DNA of 47,129 bases from Chitinophagales bacterium (lineage in GTDB: Bacteria > Bacteroidota > Bacteroidia > Chitinophagales > Chitinophagaceae): assembly GCA_013298665.1 (NCBI GenBank), contig JAAFIK010000038.1, forward strand, positions 1 through 47,129, written 5' to 3'. Both the position numbers and the translations under genes were made by a program. The notes beneath the pieces are model-generated. The model ran no database searches and was not told where the DNA came from. It saw nothing but the letters and a program-made list of their open reading frames with translations. Of the stretch, positions 24,617-35,000 are shown in pieces. The first letter of the stretch is position 1. The number at the start of each line of letters is the position of its first letter.

Positions 24617-25504
24617 ATGATTATCGATGTCCATTCCCATCTTGCATGGCATAAAATCTTTCCTTCAAGGTTCATGCAGGAGGTCGCCGACAGCATTAAT
24701 GCCGAGAGTGAAGAGCAAAGAGCAGTTATACATCATATTATAAGGGCGGGATTGAGTGATGCTGCCGGAAACAAGTTTATAAGAAAAATGGATGAAGCAG
24801 GAATCGATAAAGCTGTTCTGCTGATTGCTGATTTCGGTATTGCGCTTGGGGAACCTGATATCCGTCTTGAGGATATGTTTTTGCTTCATAAAGAAGTGAG
24901 GGATATGCATCCCGAAAGGTTTATGGTTTTTGGTGGTGTTGATCCTGCCAGGGGTATTACAGGGGTTGAACTTTTTGAAAAATCTATAACGGAATATGGG
25001 TTTAACGGCCTTAAGCTTTATCCGCCATGCGGGTTTGAGCTGGATGATCAGCGACTTTATCCATTGTATGAAATTTGCAACAGCCTTTCTTTGCCTGTAT
25101 TAACACATACCGGACCATCATTATCCAGCTTACGGACTGAGAAACGATATCCTGAGACGATTCTTGCGGTTTCTGAAAAATTTAAAAAAATAAATTTTAT
25201 ACTTGCTCATGCAGGGGCACGGGATTGTGAGACCACACTTGAGGTTGTAGCCAAAAGGAATAATGTTTTCTTCGATATCTCCACGTATCAGCGATTTATG
25301 ACACAGGATGAATTGCGATTCTGGATGAACAAATTTTGCAATAAATGTCCTGACCGTATTTTATTCGGAACTGACTGGCCAATGTTCCTGCTGAGTGCAA
25401 CGCAGAAGCAATTGGTTCAGAATATCAAAATGCTCGATGGTCTTACCTCTGGTGATTTGGAGAGGATTTTTTTTAAGAATGCGAGCTATGTTTTATCTAT
25501 ATAG
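24617..25504 (+). CDS. Amidohydrolase family (amidohydrolase_2) protein
   Basis: This 295-residue TIM-barrel enzyme has the metal site DVHSHL at the N-terminus (Asp4, His6, His8), NGLKLYPP in the middle, then LTHTGP, ILAHAGARD and the closing LFGTDWPMFL with the catalytic Asp. This is the amidohydrolase_2 group (ACMSD and related decarboxylases or hydrolases). Such enzymes hydrolyse amides or lactones or decarboxylate aromatic acids. In the cluster it may trim, deacylate or decarboxylate an intermediate or the product, or give self-protection. The substrate cannot be read from the sequence. The start ATG 24617 gives the metal motif at the expected position. Confidence 0.82.
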   Translation: MIIDVHSHLAWHKIFPSRFMQEVADSINAESEEQRAVIHHIIRAGLSDAAGNKFIRKMDEAGIDKAVLLIADFGIALGEPDIRLEDMFLLHKEVRDMHPERFMVFGGVDPARGITGVELFEKSITEYGFNGLKLYPPCGFELDDQRLYPLYEICNSLSLPVLTHTGPSLSSLRTEKRYPETILAVSEKFKKINFILAHAGARDCETTLEVVAKRNNVFFDISTYQRFMTQDELRFWMNKFCNKCPDRILFGTDWPMFLLSATQKQLVQNIKMLDGLTSGDLERIFFKNASYVLSI

Positions 25505-25634
25505 GGGCCGAGTGTTCTCCGGCAACCGCAAATTTACCTGAGCCGGTAATACATCCGGAATGGCATTGTTTTCCTTCTGTGAAATATACCCGGCTTTCCT
25601 GTTCTGCATATTTTTCAAGCCATCAATCTTTTTA

Positions 25635-27305
25635 ATGGACAATACTTCCCCGATCAGAGAGTTTTCACTACTTCAACTCATAAAGTCAAGGCCAAAGAAT
25701 TTTTATTTTTACCTGGTTATATTCAGTGTGATCAGCAGTATTACCAATGTGGGAATTCTGATGCTGGTGAATACTGCATTTGCCCCCGGGCAGCAGGGTG
25801 TTTTTGGCAATTATGCATCTGTTGGATTCGGACTGCTCTTTGTGATTTCTTTTCTTTGCACTTTGTTTTTTCAGAATAATATGACTGTTTTTACGAATAA
25901 CCTTGTTTTTGATCTTGAACTGTCAATCGTGAAAAAAGTGCGGGCTGCTACTTTTGAATCATTTAATGAGTTGGGCAGAGAAAGAATATATTCAGTGATT
26001 GCAGATACCAGAATGCTCGGGGAGGTGCCAGAGCGGTTTATCACGCTTATCAATTCAGTGATTTCTATATTTTGTGCTTTGGTTTACCTGTTCTGGATAT
26101 CTCCTGTTGGCGCTGCGGTTGTATTGCTGGTTATGCTTGCCCTCTTGTTGATATACCTGTACCGGAACAAACGTATACTAACTGATATTGAGAAGATGCG
26201 TGAATATCAGAATAAGTATTACTTTTATTTAACGGAAATGCTTATGGGCTTTAAGCAGGTGAATATATCCGGAAGCCGGAATGCCGAGTTGTTTAATGAG
26301 TATATACTTAAGCACCGCGGACACATGAATGCATTGGGCATAAAGTCATCCAAAAAATTCATAGCGAATCAGATTTCCGGTACTTACAGTTGGTATCTGA
26401 TGCTTGGACTGGTTGTTTTTGCCTTGCCGATGGTTTATAAGGCCGACGTTGGTCAGACTGCAGCATTCATCACTATAATATTATTCATCATATCTCCGAT
26501 AACGGCTATCATCAGTATGATGTCGTATTACTCTGCTGCAAAAGTGGCCGTTGAAAGGCTTAACCAGTTGGACCAGGCTCTGGTTAAGAATGACGCGTTT
26601 AACCCGGATATAATCAGGAGTACCGGTAATTTTTCATCTATAAGATTTGAAAATGTTACCTATAAGTACAATAATGACAATGGGGCAAGTTTTATGCTTG
26701 ATCTGCCTGATTTTTCTATCGATAGCCACGAAGTTCTATTTATAATCGGGGGAAATGGTAGCGGGAAAACAACTTTCATCAATATCCTGACAGGGCTGTA
26801 TCAAGTGCAGACTGGTAATATTTATGTTGATGGCAGACCTGTTTCATATAAGGAGTTCAGGGACTTCAGCAATAACATGGCCGTTGTATTTAATGACCAG
26901 TACTTGTTTAAAGAAAATTACGACAGGCTGGATTTATCAGAGAAAAACGAACACTTGTTTTCGTTGATCCGGTTGTTTAACATGCAGGATGTATTAAAGA
27001 TTGACGGGGATAGAAATTTTTTTGATACAAGGCTTTCGAAGGGGCAGCAGAAACGTTTGTCGCTGTTGCTCGCATTATTGGAAGACAAACCCATTCTTGT
27101 ACTGGATGAATGGGCTGCTGAGCAGGACCCGGATAACCGGACACAGTTTTATACAGAATGGCTTAAGGTAATCCGGGATATGGGTAAAACGATAATTGTT
27201 ATCTCTCATGATGACGATTATTTTTACGCGGCAGACAGGGTAGTGAAGTTTAATTATGGAAAAATCAGTTCTGACAAGAGGCATACAGCAGCACAGACGG
27301 TATAG
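25635..27305 (+). CDS. Cyclic-peptide-export-type ABC transporter (PvdE/SyrD family)
   Basis: The protein is 556 residues from ATG 25635. An upstream in-frame ATG (25560) would add 25 residues that look like spurious leader, so the later start is preferred. The N-terminal half has six probable membrane helices (for example FYLVIFSVISSITNVGILML, AAVVLLVMLALLLIYLY, AAFITIILFIISPI). The C-terminal ATPase has Walker A GGNGSGKTT, signature LSKGQQKRLSL, Walker B PILVLDEWAAEQDP and H-loop SHDDD. The DEWAA(E/D)QDP string is characteristic of the PvdE/SyrD group, which exports nonribosomal lipopeptides and pyoverdine precursors across the inner membrane. As the only transporter in the cluster part visible here, it is the likely exporter of the product. 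Confidence 0.92.
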   Translation: MDNTSPIREFSLLQLIKSRPKNFYFYLVIFSVISSITNVGILMLVNTAFAPGQQGVFGNYASVGFGLLFVISFLCTLFFQNNMTVFTNNLVFDLELSIVKKVRAATFESFNELGRERIYSVIADTRMLGEVPERFITLINSVISIFCALVYLFWISPVGAAVVLLVMLALLLIYLYRNKRILTDIEKMREYQNKYYFYLTEMLMGFKQVNISGSRNAELFNEYILKHRGHMNALGIKSSKKFIANQISGTYSWYLMLGLVVFALPMVYKADVGQTAAFITIILFIISPITAIISMMSYYSAAKVAVERLNQLDQALVKNDAFNPDIIRSTGNFSSIRFENVTYKYNNDNGASFMLDLPDFSIDSHEVLFIIGGNGSGKTTFINILTGLYQVQTGNIYVDGRPVSYKEFRDFSNNMAVVFNDQYLFKENYDRLDLSEKNEHLFSLIRLFNMQDVLKIDGDRNFFDTRLSKGQQKRLSLLLALLEDKPILVLDEWAAEQDPDNRTQFYTEWLKVIRDMGKTIIVISHDDDYFYAADRVVKFNYGKISSDKRHTAAQTV

Positions 27306-27441
27306 CATTACTTTTATTATGAAGTTGGAAAGCAAGCAGAACTGATAAGCTGGTGTTTTATTATGCATGTTATTGATTCAGTCATATGCTGCACTTAAAT
27401 ATAGCTGTACTTATTGTCAATAAAATCATCAATCAGAAAAT

Positions 27442-29070
27442 ATGGATGAAAGTATTTTTTATTTGAAGCCTAATGTCGTTATCGAACCTTTGTTTGATAA
27501 TTGGTATGCATGGGCACATCTTATTTCGCCCGCCACCGCATCCATGAATTTAGTGAACAGGCATATTGCTATAATGGAGTCATATCTTACTGCCCCGGAA
27601 TTACATCAGGATGCAGTAGCTAATCCTAAGATGAAGGGTGGCCCATTTATGGATTTTGGGAGACAACGGGTTGAGGAAATACGGACATTACTCAGTAATA
27701 CCAGGAAGCAGCAGGGCAGGCTTCTTGAATTTGCTGAAGCCATTAAAGTGCTGGATAAATTATTGCTTACTGAGGCAACGGGCTCTGGAATGGAAATATT
27801 GTATGAAAAAATTCCTCCTGTTCTTAAAGGGTTTGTTGAACTGCACTATGACAGGAATAATTGCCCGGGATTCCGTTTTTTCGAGTCATTACTTTATAAA
27901 AGTGAGTTTTACAACAAGCAGTCGCAGAGTATTGCCTTGTGGATCACCAATAATGATCAACGACCATTTTGCCTGAGTACCCCGAGACTAACGGAACCGG
28001 ATGTATTACAACTGCCCATATCTTTCGATTCCCATGTAATTGATGAGATTGCTGCTATGAAACGTAAGGGAGGATCTGTTGATCAGCTTCGCAGTAAGCT
28101 TGGTATAACGGATCAGCAACAAGAACTCTTTGATAGTTTTTTTACGCATATGCCGCCGCCTGCATACATACCGTATACAGGCGATAAGATAAGGATGCGC
28201 TACTTTGGTCATGCTTGTATTTTGATCGAAACAGGCAGTGTCAGCATCCTTGTAGACCCGGTAATCAGCTATTATGGGTATGATTCGGATGTTGACCATT
28301 TTTCGGATGTTGATCTTCCCGATATGATAGATTATATACTTATTACGCATAACCATCAGGATCATGTTTTGTTTGAAACGCTTCTGCCATTGCGGCATAA
28401 AGTGAAAAACATTGTTGTCCCGCGAACATACGGTGGTAAGCTGGAAGACCCCGATATGAAGCTGATGTTTGAGAGTATCGGATTTAAAAATATAATTGCT
28501 ATCGAGGAAATGCAAAGCATTGGATTGGGTGATGTCAAAATAACCGGGTTGCCATTTACCGGCGAACACAGTGACCTGGATATACTAACAAAGCTCTGCT
28601 ACCTTGTAGAGGTAAGTGGTTTCAAGCTTATGTTTTTAGCTGACTCCCGCATTGTGGAACCGGCGTTATACCGGCATATTTTAAAAGAAACCGGTAAGGT
28701 TGATGTTTTATTTCTTGGAATGGAATGTGATGGCGCCCCACTTAGCTGGTTATACGGCCCATTAATGACCAAAAAAATCACCCGTGATCAGGATGGTAGC
28801 AGGCGTCTGGCTGGCTCTGATTGTGCCAAAGGGCTTTCCCTGATTGATATCTTTGAACCCCGCGAAATGTATGTGTATGCTATGGGGCAGGAACCCTGGC
28901 TTGAATTCATCAGTAGTATAAAATATACCGAGGAGTCTAACCCCATCATTCAGTCAGATAATCTTGTGAAGTATTGCACCGATAAGGGAATTATTTCTGA
29001 GCGCCTCTTCGGTGAAAAGGAACTATTGTATAACCGGGCATCTGCACCCCAAAGAAAGTTGATAATTTAA
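27442..29070 (+). CDS. Metallo-beta-lactamase-fold enzyme, CmlA-like (putative diiron beta-hydroxylase)
   Basis: This 542-residue protein has an N-terminal domain (about 1-235) starting YLKPNVVIEPLFDNWYAW, and a C-terminal metallo-beta-lactamase fold. Metal residues are His303-N-His305-Q-Asp307-His308, then Glu375 in TGEHSDL and Asp401 in FLADSR. Length, layout and positions agree with what I recall of CmlA, the diiron enzyme that hydroxylates the beta carbon of an amino acid held on an NRPS carrier (ligands near 305-310, 377 and 403). The Glu in place of the usual MBL His is a CmlA trait. I see no His matching the last CmlA ligand near 468, so a related but distinct subfamily, or a hydrolase, is possible. 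It lies 7 bp before the NRPS gene, as expected for an enzyme acting on its carrier domains. Confidence 0.72.
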   Translation: MDESIFYLKPNVVIEPLFDNWYAWAHLISPATASMNLVNRHIAIMESYLTAPELHQDAVANPKMKGGPFMDFGRQRVEEIRTLLSNTRKQQGRLLEFAEAIKVLDKLLLTEATGSGMEILYEKIPPVLKGFVELHYDRNNCPGFRFFESLLYKSEFYNKQSQSIALWITNNDQRPFCLSTPRLTEPDVLQLPISFDSHVIDEIAAMKRKGGSVDQLRSKLGITDQQQELFDSFFTHMPPPAYIPYTGDKIRMRYFGHACILIETGSVSILVDPVISYYGYDSDVDHFSDVDLPDMIDYILITHNHQDHVLFETLLPLRHKVKNIVVPRTYGGKLEDPDMKLMFESIGFKNIIAIEEMQSIGLGDVKITGLPFTGEHSDLDILTKLCYLVEVSGFKLMFLADSRIVEPALYRHILKETGKVDVLFLGMECDGAPLSWLYGPLMTKKITRDQDGSRRLAGSDCAKGLSLIDIFEPREMYVYAMGQEPWLEFISSIKYTEESNPIIQSDNLVKYCTDKGIISERLFGEKELLYNRASAPQRKLII

Positions 29071-29077
29071 ATGGTTA

Positions 29078-32000
29078 ATGAGGATTGATTGTATGGAAGA
29101 TTTGTTTTATCCTTTGCATCCCGCACAACTTGATGTTTTTCTGGACCAACTCATTGATCCCGACAGCCCGCATTACAACACCGGGGGCTATATTGTTCTT
29201 AAAGGCACACTGGATAAAGAAAAATTTATGGCTGTTGTACGTTCCGTACCAGTGGTGTTTGATGCCTTTCGTATGCGTTTCGATATGCATTCGGATGAGC
29301 CTGGCTTTTATCTTGATACTGCATATAACTGTTTTGAGATAAGTGAAGTGGATTTCAGTAAAGAGGCTGATCCGGCAGCGGCCGCAGCGAAGTGGGTGCA
29401 GGATGATTTTAACATTGCCTTTCCTATTGTTAAGGATGCATTGCTTTTTAAGCAGGCATTGTTGAAAATAGCAGATGATGAGTACTGGTCTTTTAACAAA
29501 TATCACCACCTGATCACCGATGGTTATGGATTTGCAGTATGGGCACAGTTTGTAGCAGGTAATTATCTGGCGCTTATTTCAGGGGTAGATCCCTCATTTG
29601 TTTATCCTTCTTATGTTCAGCAATCATTAACTGCTGCTGCATATTATAAATCGCAAGATTACAGAAAGGAGATGTCTTACTGGGAGGAAAAATTAAGTAT
29701 AGTACCTCCCAAGCCTTTCACAGCATCAGTGCAATATGCGCAAAAGGCGGATATTAAAAGTGGAAAGTACCGTTTGTGCCTGACTCCAAGACAGCGTTTA
29801 TTACTTGAAGAACTGCAAACTGCAACAAAATGCAGTTTACAGCAACTTACTATTGCTGCCTTTACCATTTATCTCGGTAAAACTACTTCACAACGTGAAT
29901 TTATCTTCGGGATACCCATTCACAGAAGGCGTAACCGGGAGCAACGCCTGACCTTCGGAATGTTTTCAGGTATTTTGCCTTTTAAAGCAGCCTACGAAAA
30001 GAGTATCGTTTTACATGATTTACTAAAGACTGTCCGGCAAGCCCAGAAAAATGATTACAGGAATCAGCATTACCAGATCGGAGACTTATACAGAAATGCG
30101 CACAAGTATGTAAATGTTGATTCCCCTTTTGATGTCCTGATCAACTATGAAAATCTTAATTTCAGCCTTGATTTTGGTGGCGAGCTTACTGCACATACAT
30201 ATCATGTGCTGAGCGAATATGAGAAACGTCCATTTCATCTCTGCTGGCGTGATTTCGGAAATCAACAGCCTCTTGAATTGCACATCGACTTTCTTTATAC
30301 CTATTTCAGTGACCGGGATGTTGAAGCAATAGCAAGCCGACTCCTCATGATACTGGAAAACATGACGGGTTCTCTCAATGTGCCTGTTGCATCGCTTAGC
30401 CTTGTCACTGAAAGCGAGCGAAGATTGCTTTTGTCTGGCTTCAATAAGCCAGCGGTTGATTATAACCTGATGTATTCAATTCCGGATTTGTTTGGGATGC
30501 AAGCAAAACGCACGCCCGGTAATCTTGCAGTGGTTGATGAAAAGGGACAAATCACTTACGAGAAACTCAATAGATTGTCCAACAGATTATGTCATTGTCT
30601 CTATGGCAGGGGTATCAGGGCCAATGATATCATATCCATTTTTCTTGAGCCGGGTATAAATATGATAGCCGCTATTTTAGGAACGCTCAAGGCAGGCGCA
30701 GCCTACCTGCCTGTTGACCTGAAATACCCGCAGGAGCGGATCCATTATATGATTCAGCATTCGGGTTCGAAGCTGATTATTTGCAGTGAGAGTTCCAGAA
30801 CGTTGCTTGGAAGCATTGCTGGTGTTGATATGCTTTGTATTGATGAAATTGAATGGCATTCATTTTCTGAGGAAAGGCTGCGGGTGAGTATCAGTATGCA
30901 GCAATTATTTTATCTTATTTATACTTCCGGTTCTACGGGGAATCCAAAAGGTGCAGGTGTTTATCACTACAGCGTTGTTAATCTTTTTTACTGGTATGTT
31001 CAGGAATTTGCCATCGGTGAGCACGACAGAAATATGATCATCAGTTCTGTTGGGTTTGACCTTACACAAAAAAATATTTTCTCGACACTTTGCACGGGCG
31101 GTATGCTGGTTATGCCCCTGATGGATCAATTTGATGTCAGTAAGCTTGTAGGTCTTGTAGCTGCTCATAGCGTCACAATAATCAATTGCACGCCAAGCGC
31201 CTTCTATCCGTTTGCAGAAGACTCATTTTTTTATGATAGTATTGAAACATTACGTTTAGTGGTTCTTGGAGGGGAACCAATACATACTGCACAACTCAGC
31301 CGTTGGTTGTCGGCTAAGAAGACCACCTGTGAAATTGTCAATAGCTATGGTCCGACCGAATGTACCGACATTGCTGCATTTTACAGAATTGATAACCTTG
31401 CAGCGTTTGTGGATAAGCCTATGCCCATTGGTATCCCCAATACTAATGTGCAAATTTTTGTCCTGAATCAGGATAATGAGTTGCTTCCCGTGGACATGGT
31501 CGGCCAGATTTGTATTTCCGGTGCAGGGGTGGGACCAGGTTATCTTAATGATAAGGAGCTGACCGGTATGAAGTTTATTCCGAACCCTTTTGGCAGCGGG
31601 CGACTGTATTTTACAGGAGATACTGGGAGATGGCTGCCTGATGGAAACCTGCTTTGTCTGGGACGAATGGATGATCAGGTGAAAATACGTGGTTACAGGG
31701 TCGAACCAGGCGAAATTGAGAATGTCATTTTACAGTCGGGATTGGTGTCTATGGTTGCGGTGTTGGCCAGAGAGATCGATATGGGAGAAAAAAGGTTGCT
31801 CGCTTTTGTTGTGCCGGAAAATTCTTTCGACCACACACATATTCATAACTTCCTGCAGCAAAGACTACCTGCTCATATGCTTCCCTCGCGGTATATTGAA
31901 CTAGACCGTTTTCCACTTTCTGCCAATGGAAAAGTGGACAGGAAAGCCTTATCTGTTATCGAAATCCCGGTTATTTTGGAAAATACCTCATTCCTGCCGG

Positions 32001-35000
32001 CTTCAGAGATTGAAAGTGTTCTTTCAGACATGTGGAAGCAAGTTTTAAGCGTGACACAGGTGGATATTTCGCATAGTTTTTTTGAACTTGGCGGTAATTC
32101 TCTGGTGGCAACGCGTTTATTGAACCGGATAAGGAAGTTTTTGGGTGTTAGTCTTGATATGCAGAGTTTGTTTGCTCATCCTACGATTCGCCAGTTAGCA
32201 ATATTTTTACAGTCGCTCAAGGATACTGCCAATATTGCAGGGATTACGCACACAGGTCATTTACCTTTCCCTCCGTTATCTTTTGCTCAGGAACGTTTAT
32301 ATTTCATTGATCAATATGAAGGCAGTCAGCATTATCACCTGCCACTGATTTTCTCTGTTACAGGAAATCTTGATATGCCTGCGCTGGATGGTGCTTTCCG
32401 GTTAATTCTTGACAGACATCAAGTATGTAAAACAGTTTTCAAACAGAATGGTGATGGAGAATTGTATCAGCATATCCTTAGTAGTGATGACTGGCAAATG
32501 GTGGTTGAATACCCCGGCAATAAAACCATTGAACGAGATCATGATGAATGGATAAAAGCCTTTATTGATGACCCTTTTGATCTGACTGCTGATTATATGC
32601 TTCGTGTAAAAGTTATCTGTATCCACAGCACCCTGTACACGTTACTGATTAAAATACATCATATAGCCGCAGACGGTTGGTCTGTGCCGATTTTTCTGAG
32701 GGACCTGACAGAGGGTTATGATGCTTTACTGCATAACCGTAAACCAGAATTTCCTGCATTAGCGCTGAAGTATACAGATTATGCATATTGGCAACGTAAC
32801 TTTTTGCAGGGGAAGGTGCTTGATGATAAAATTGACTTTTGGAAGGCAAAGCTGAACGGATCAACCCCTTTTAATTTATCTGCTGATTCCGGATCGGCTT
32901 TTTCTGCGGGAAGTAAACACGGAAAAACCTTTTCTTTTGAAATAAGCAACCTGCTTGCACTGAAGATTAAGCGTTTTTGTATTGAGCAGGGCGCAACCAT
33001 GTTTATGACATTTATTTCGGCTTTCAATGTATTGCTTCATCGTTATTCCGGTCAGCAGGATATCTGCATTGGCTATCCTGTTGCTAACCGAACGAGTCAG
33101 GGTATAGATGGGCTTGTGGGCTTTTTTGTAAATATTTTGCCATTGCGTTTAAGGATAGGGGATGATATGTCTTTTGCCGAACTCATGAGGCAGGTCAGGA
33201 ATGAGATACTGGAAGCGTATGCATTTCAGGACGCCCCTCTGGAAAAAATGGAAGGTGCAATTGGGAACAACAGGTTTTTGGGAAAAGCTCAACCGTTCGA
33301 TGTGGTTTTCGTTTTTCAGCATAGGGAAGAAAATCCTGATGTGTACGTAGAATTGTCTGGATTGAAGATGTCGCGAAGACCTGTATCTGCTGTTACCGCA
33401 AAGTTTAATCTTACATTTTCTGTGGAAGAGACGGAGGATGGTCTTGAGGGGAAAGCAGAGTATTGTACAGATTTGTACAAGGAAGAAACGATACATCGAA
33501 TAGTTCAGCATTATCTAATCTTACTGGAGGCATTAACCAGCGACCCTGTTGCTGCAATCGGAAAATGGCCTATGATTACGGAAATAGAAAAGTACTTATT
33601 CCGTTCCTTTAATGATACAAAAGCATTTTATCCTTCTGATAAGACTATCATACATCTGTTTGAGATACAGGTAGCAAAAACACCTGATCATATTGCCCTT
33701 GTGAGTGGAGATATAGCACTGACTTATCAGATGCTTAACGGACAGGCGAATCAGGTTGGGAGGTACCTGAGAGACTACTATGATGTTAGACCCAATGAAA
33801 TTATAGGAGTCGGCATTTCAGGACAGGATTGGACGCTGATAGCAGTGCTGGGTATACTCAAGTCCGGCGCTGCCTTTCTGCCACTTGATGCAGATATGCC
33901 AGTAGAGCGGTTTGAGCATATGTACAGGGATTGCAGTTGCCGGTTAGTCATTAATCCTGATGAATGGAGTCGTTTTCTCGTAGTCGCTGACAATTTTTCA
34001 AAAGAAAACTTTGAGCAAAGTGGAGTGGCAAATGATCTGGCATACGTAATTTATACCTCCGGTTCAACCGGACTTCCAAAGGGAGTGATGATTGAAAACA
34101 AGGGGTTGGTAAATCTTTGTTGCTGGCATGTCAGTCATTTTGCTGTTACTGCTATGGATAAGGCTAGTCTTTATGCCAATATGATGTTTGATGCATCTGT
34201 TTGGGAGTTTTTTCCTTATATTATATCCGGAGCTGCTGTTTATGTTGTTCCTTCTGCCATCAGGCTCTCTGTTGAAGCACTTAGCAGTTTTTACACGCAG
34301 CATGAAATTACCATCAGCTTTTTACCAACGCCGGTTGGTGAGCAATTTTTGAAAGAGCAGAACAGTAGTCTGCGCTATCTGCTAATTGGCGGAGATAAAC
34401 TCAATGCCTTTGAAAATACCAGTTATCAGGTGGTCAATAATTATGGGCCTACAGAAGGTACAGTTGTTGCTACCAGCTTTCCGGTTGAGCAATCGGATGC
34501 AAATATTCCTATTGGGAAACCGATTTCCAATACCCGTCTTTATATTCTTAACAGTTATTTTGAATTATGTCCATTAGGCGTACCCGGTGAGTTATATATC
34601 GCTGGAGATGGATTAGCCAGGGGCTACATCAATCGTGAGGACTTGTCAAAAGAACGTTTTCTGCATGACCTCTGCGGGGAAGCCCGATTATATAAAACAG
34701 GCGATATATGCCGTTGGCTGCCCTCCGGAAATGTTGAGTTTATCGGGAGGGCGGATGACCAGTTGAAAATTCGTGGTTACAGGATCGAATTAGGCGAAGT
34801 AGAAGCTGTGCTTAATTCTTTTCCGACCATCATATCTGCTGTTGTTACCGTCCGGAAGAGTGATCAGGGAGAGAACCAGTTGGTGGCGTATTTTATCAGT
34901 CGCGAGCAGATATTACCCCAGGTCATCAGGTCTTTTCTTGCTAAAAAACTACCTGCATACATGTTACCAGGGTATTATGTTCGGGTATATAACTGGACGT

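Noticed and set aside
25560..25634. Earlier start for the ABC exporter
   Set aside because: The extra 25 residues add an unsupported hydrophobic segment. The protein from 25635 has the usual layout of the family.
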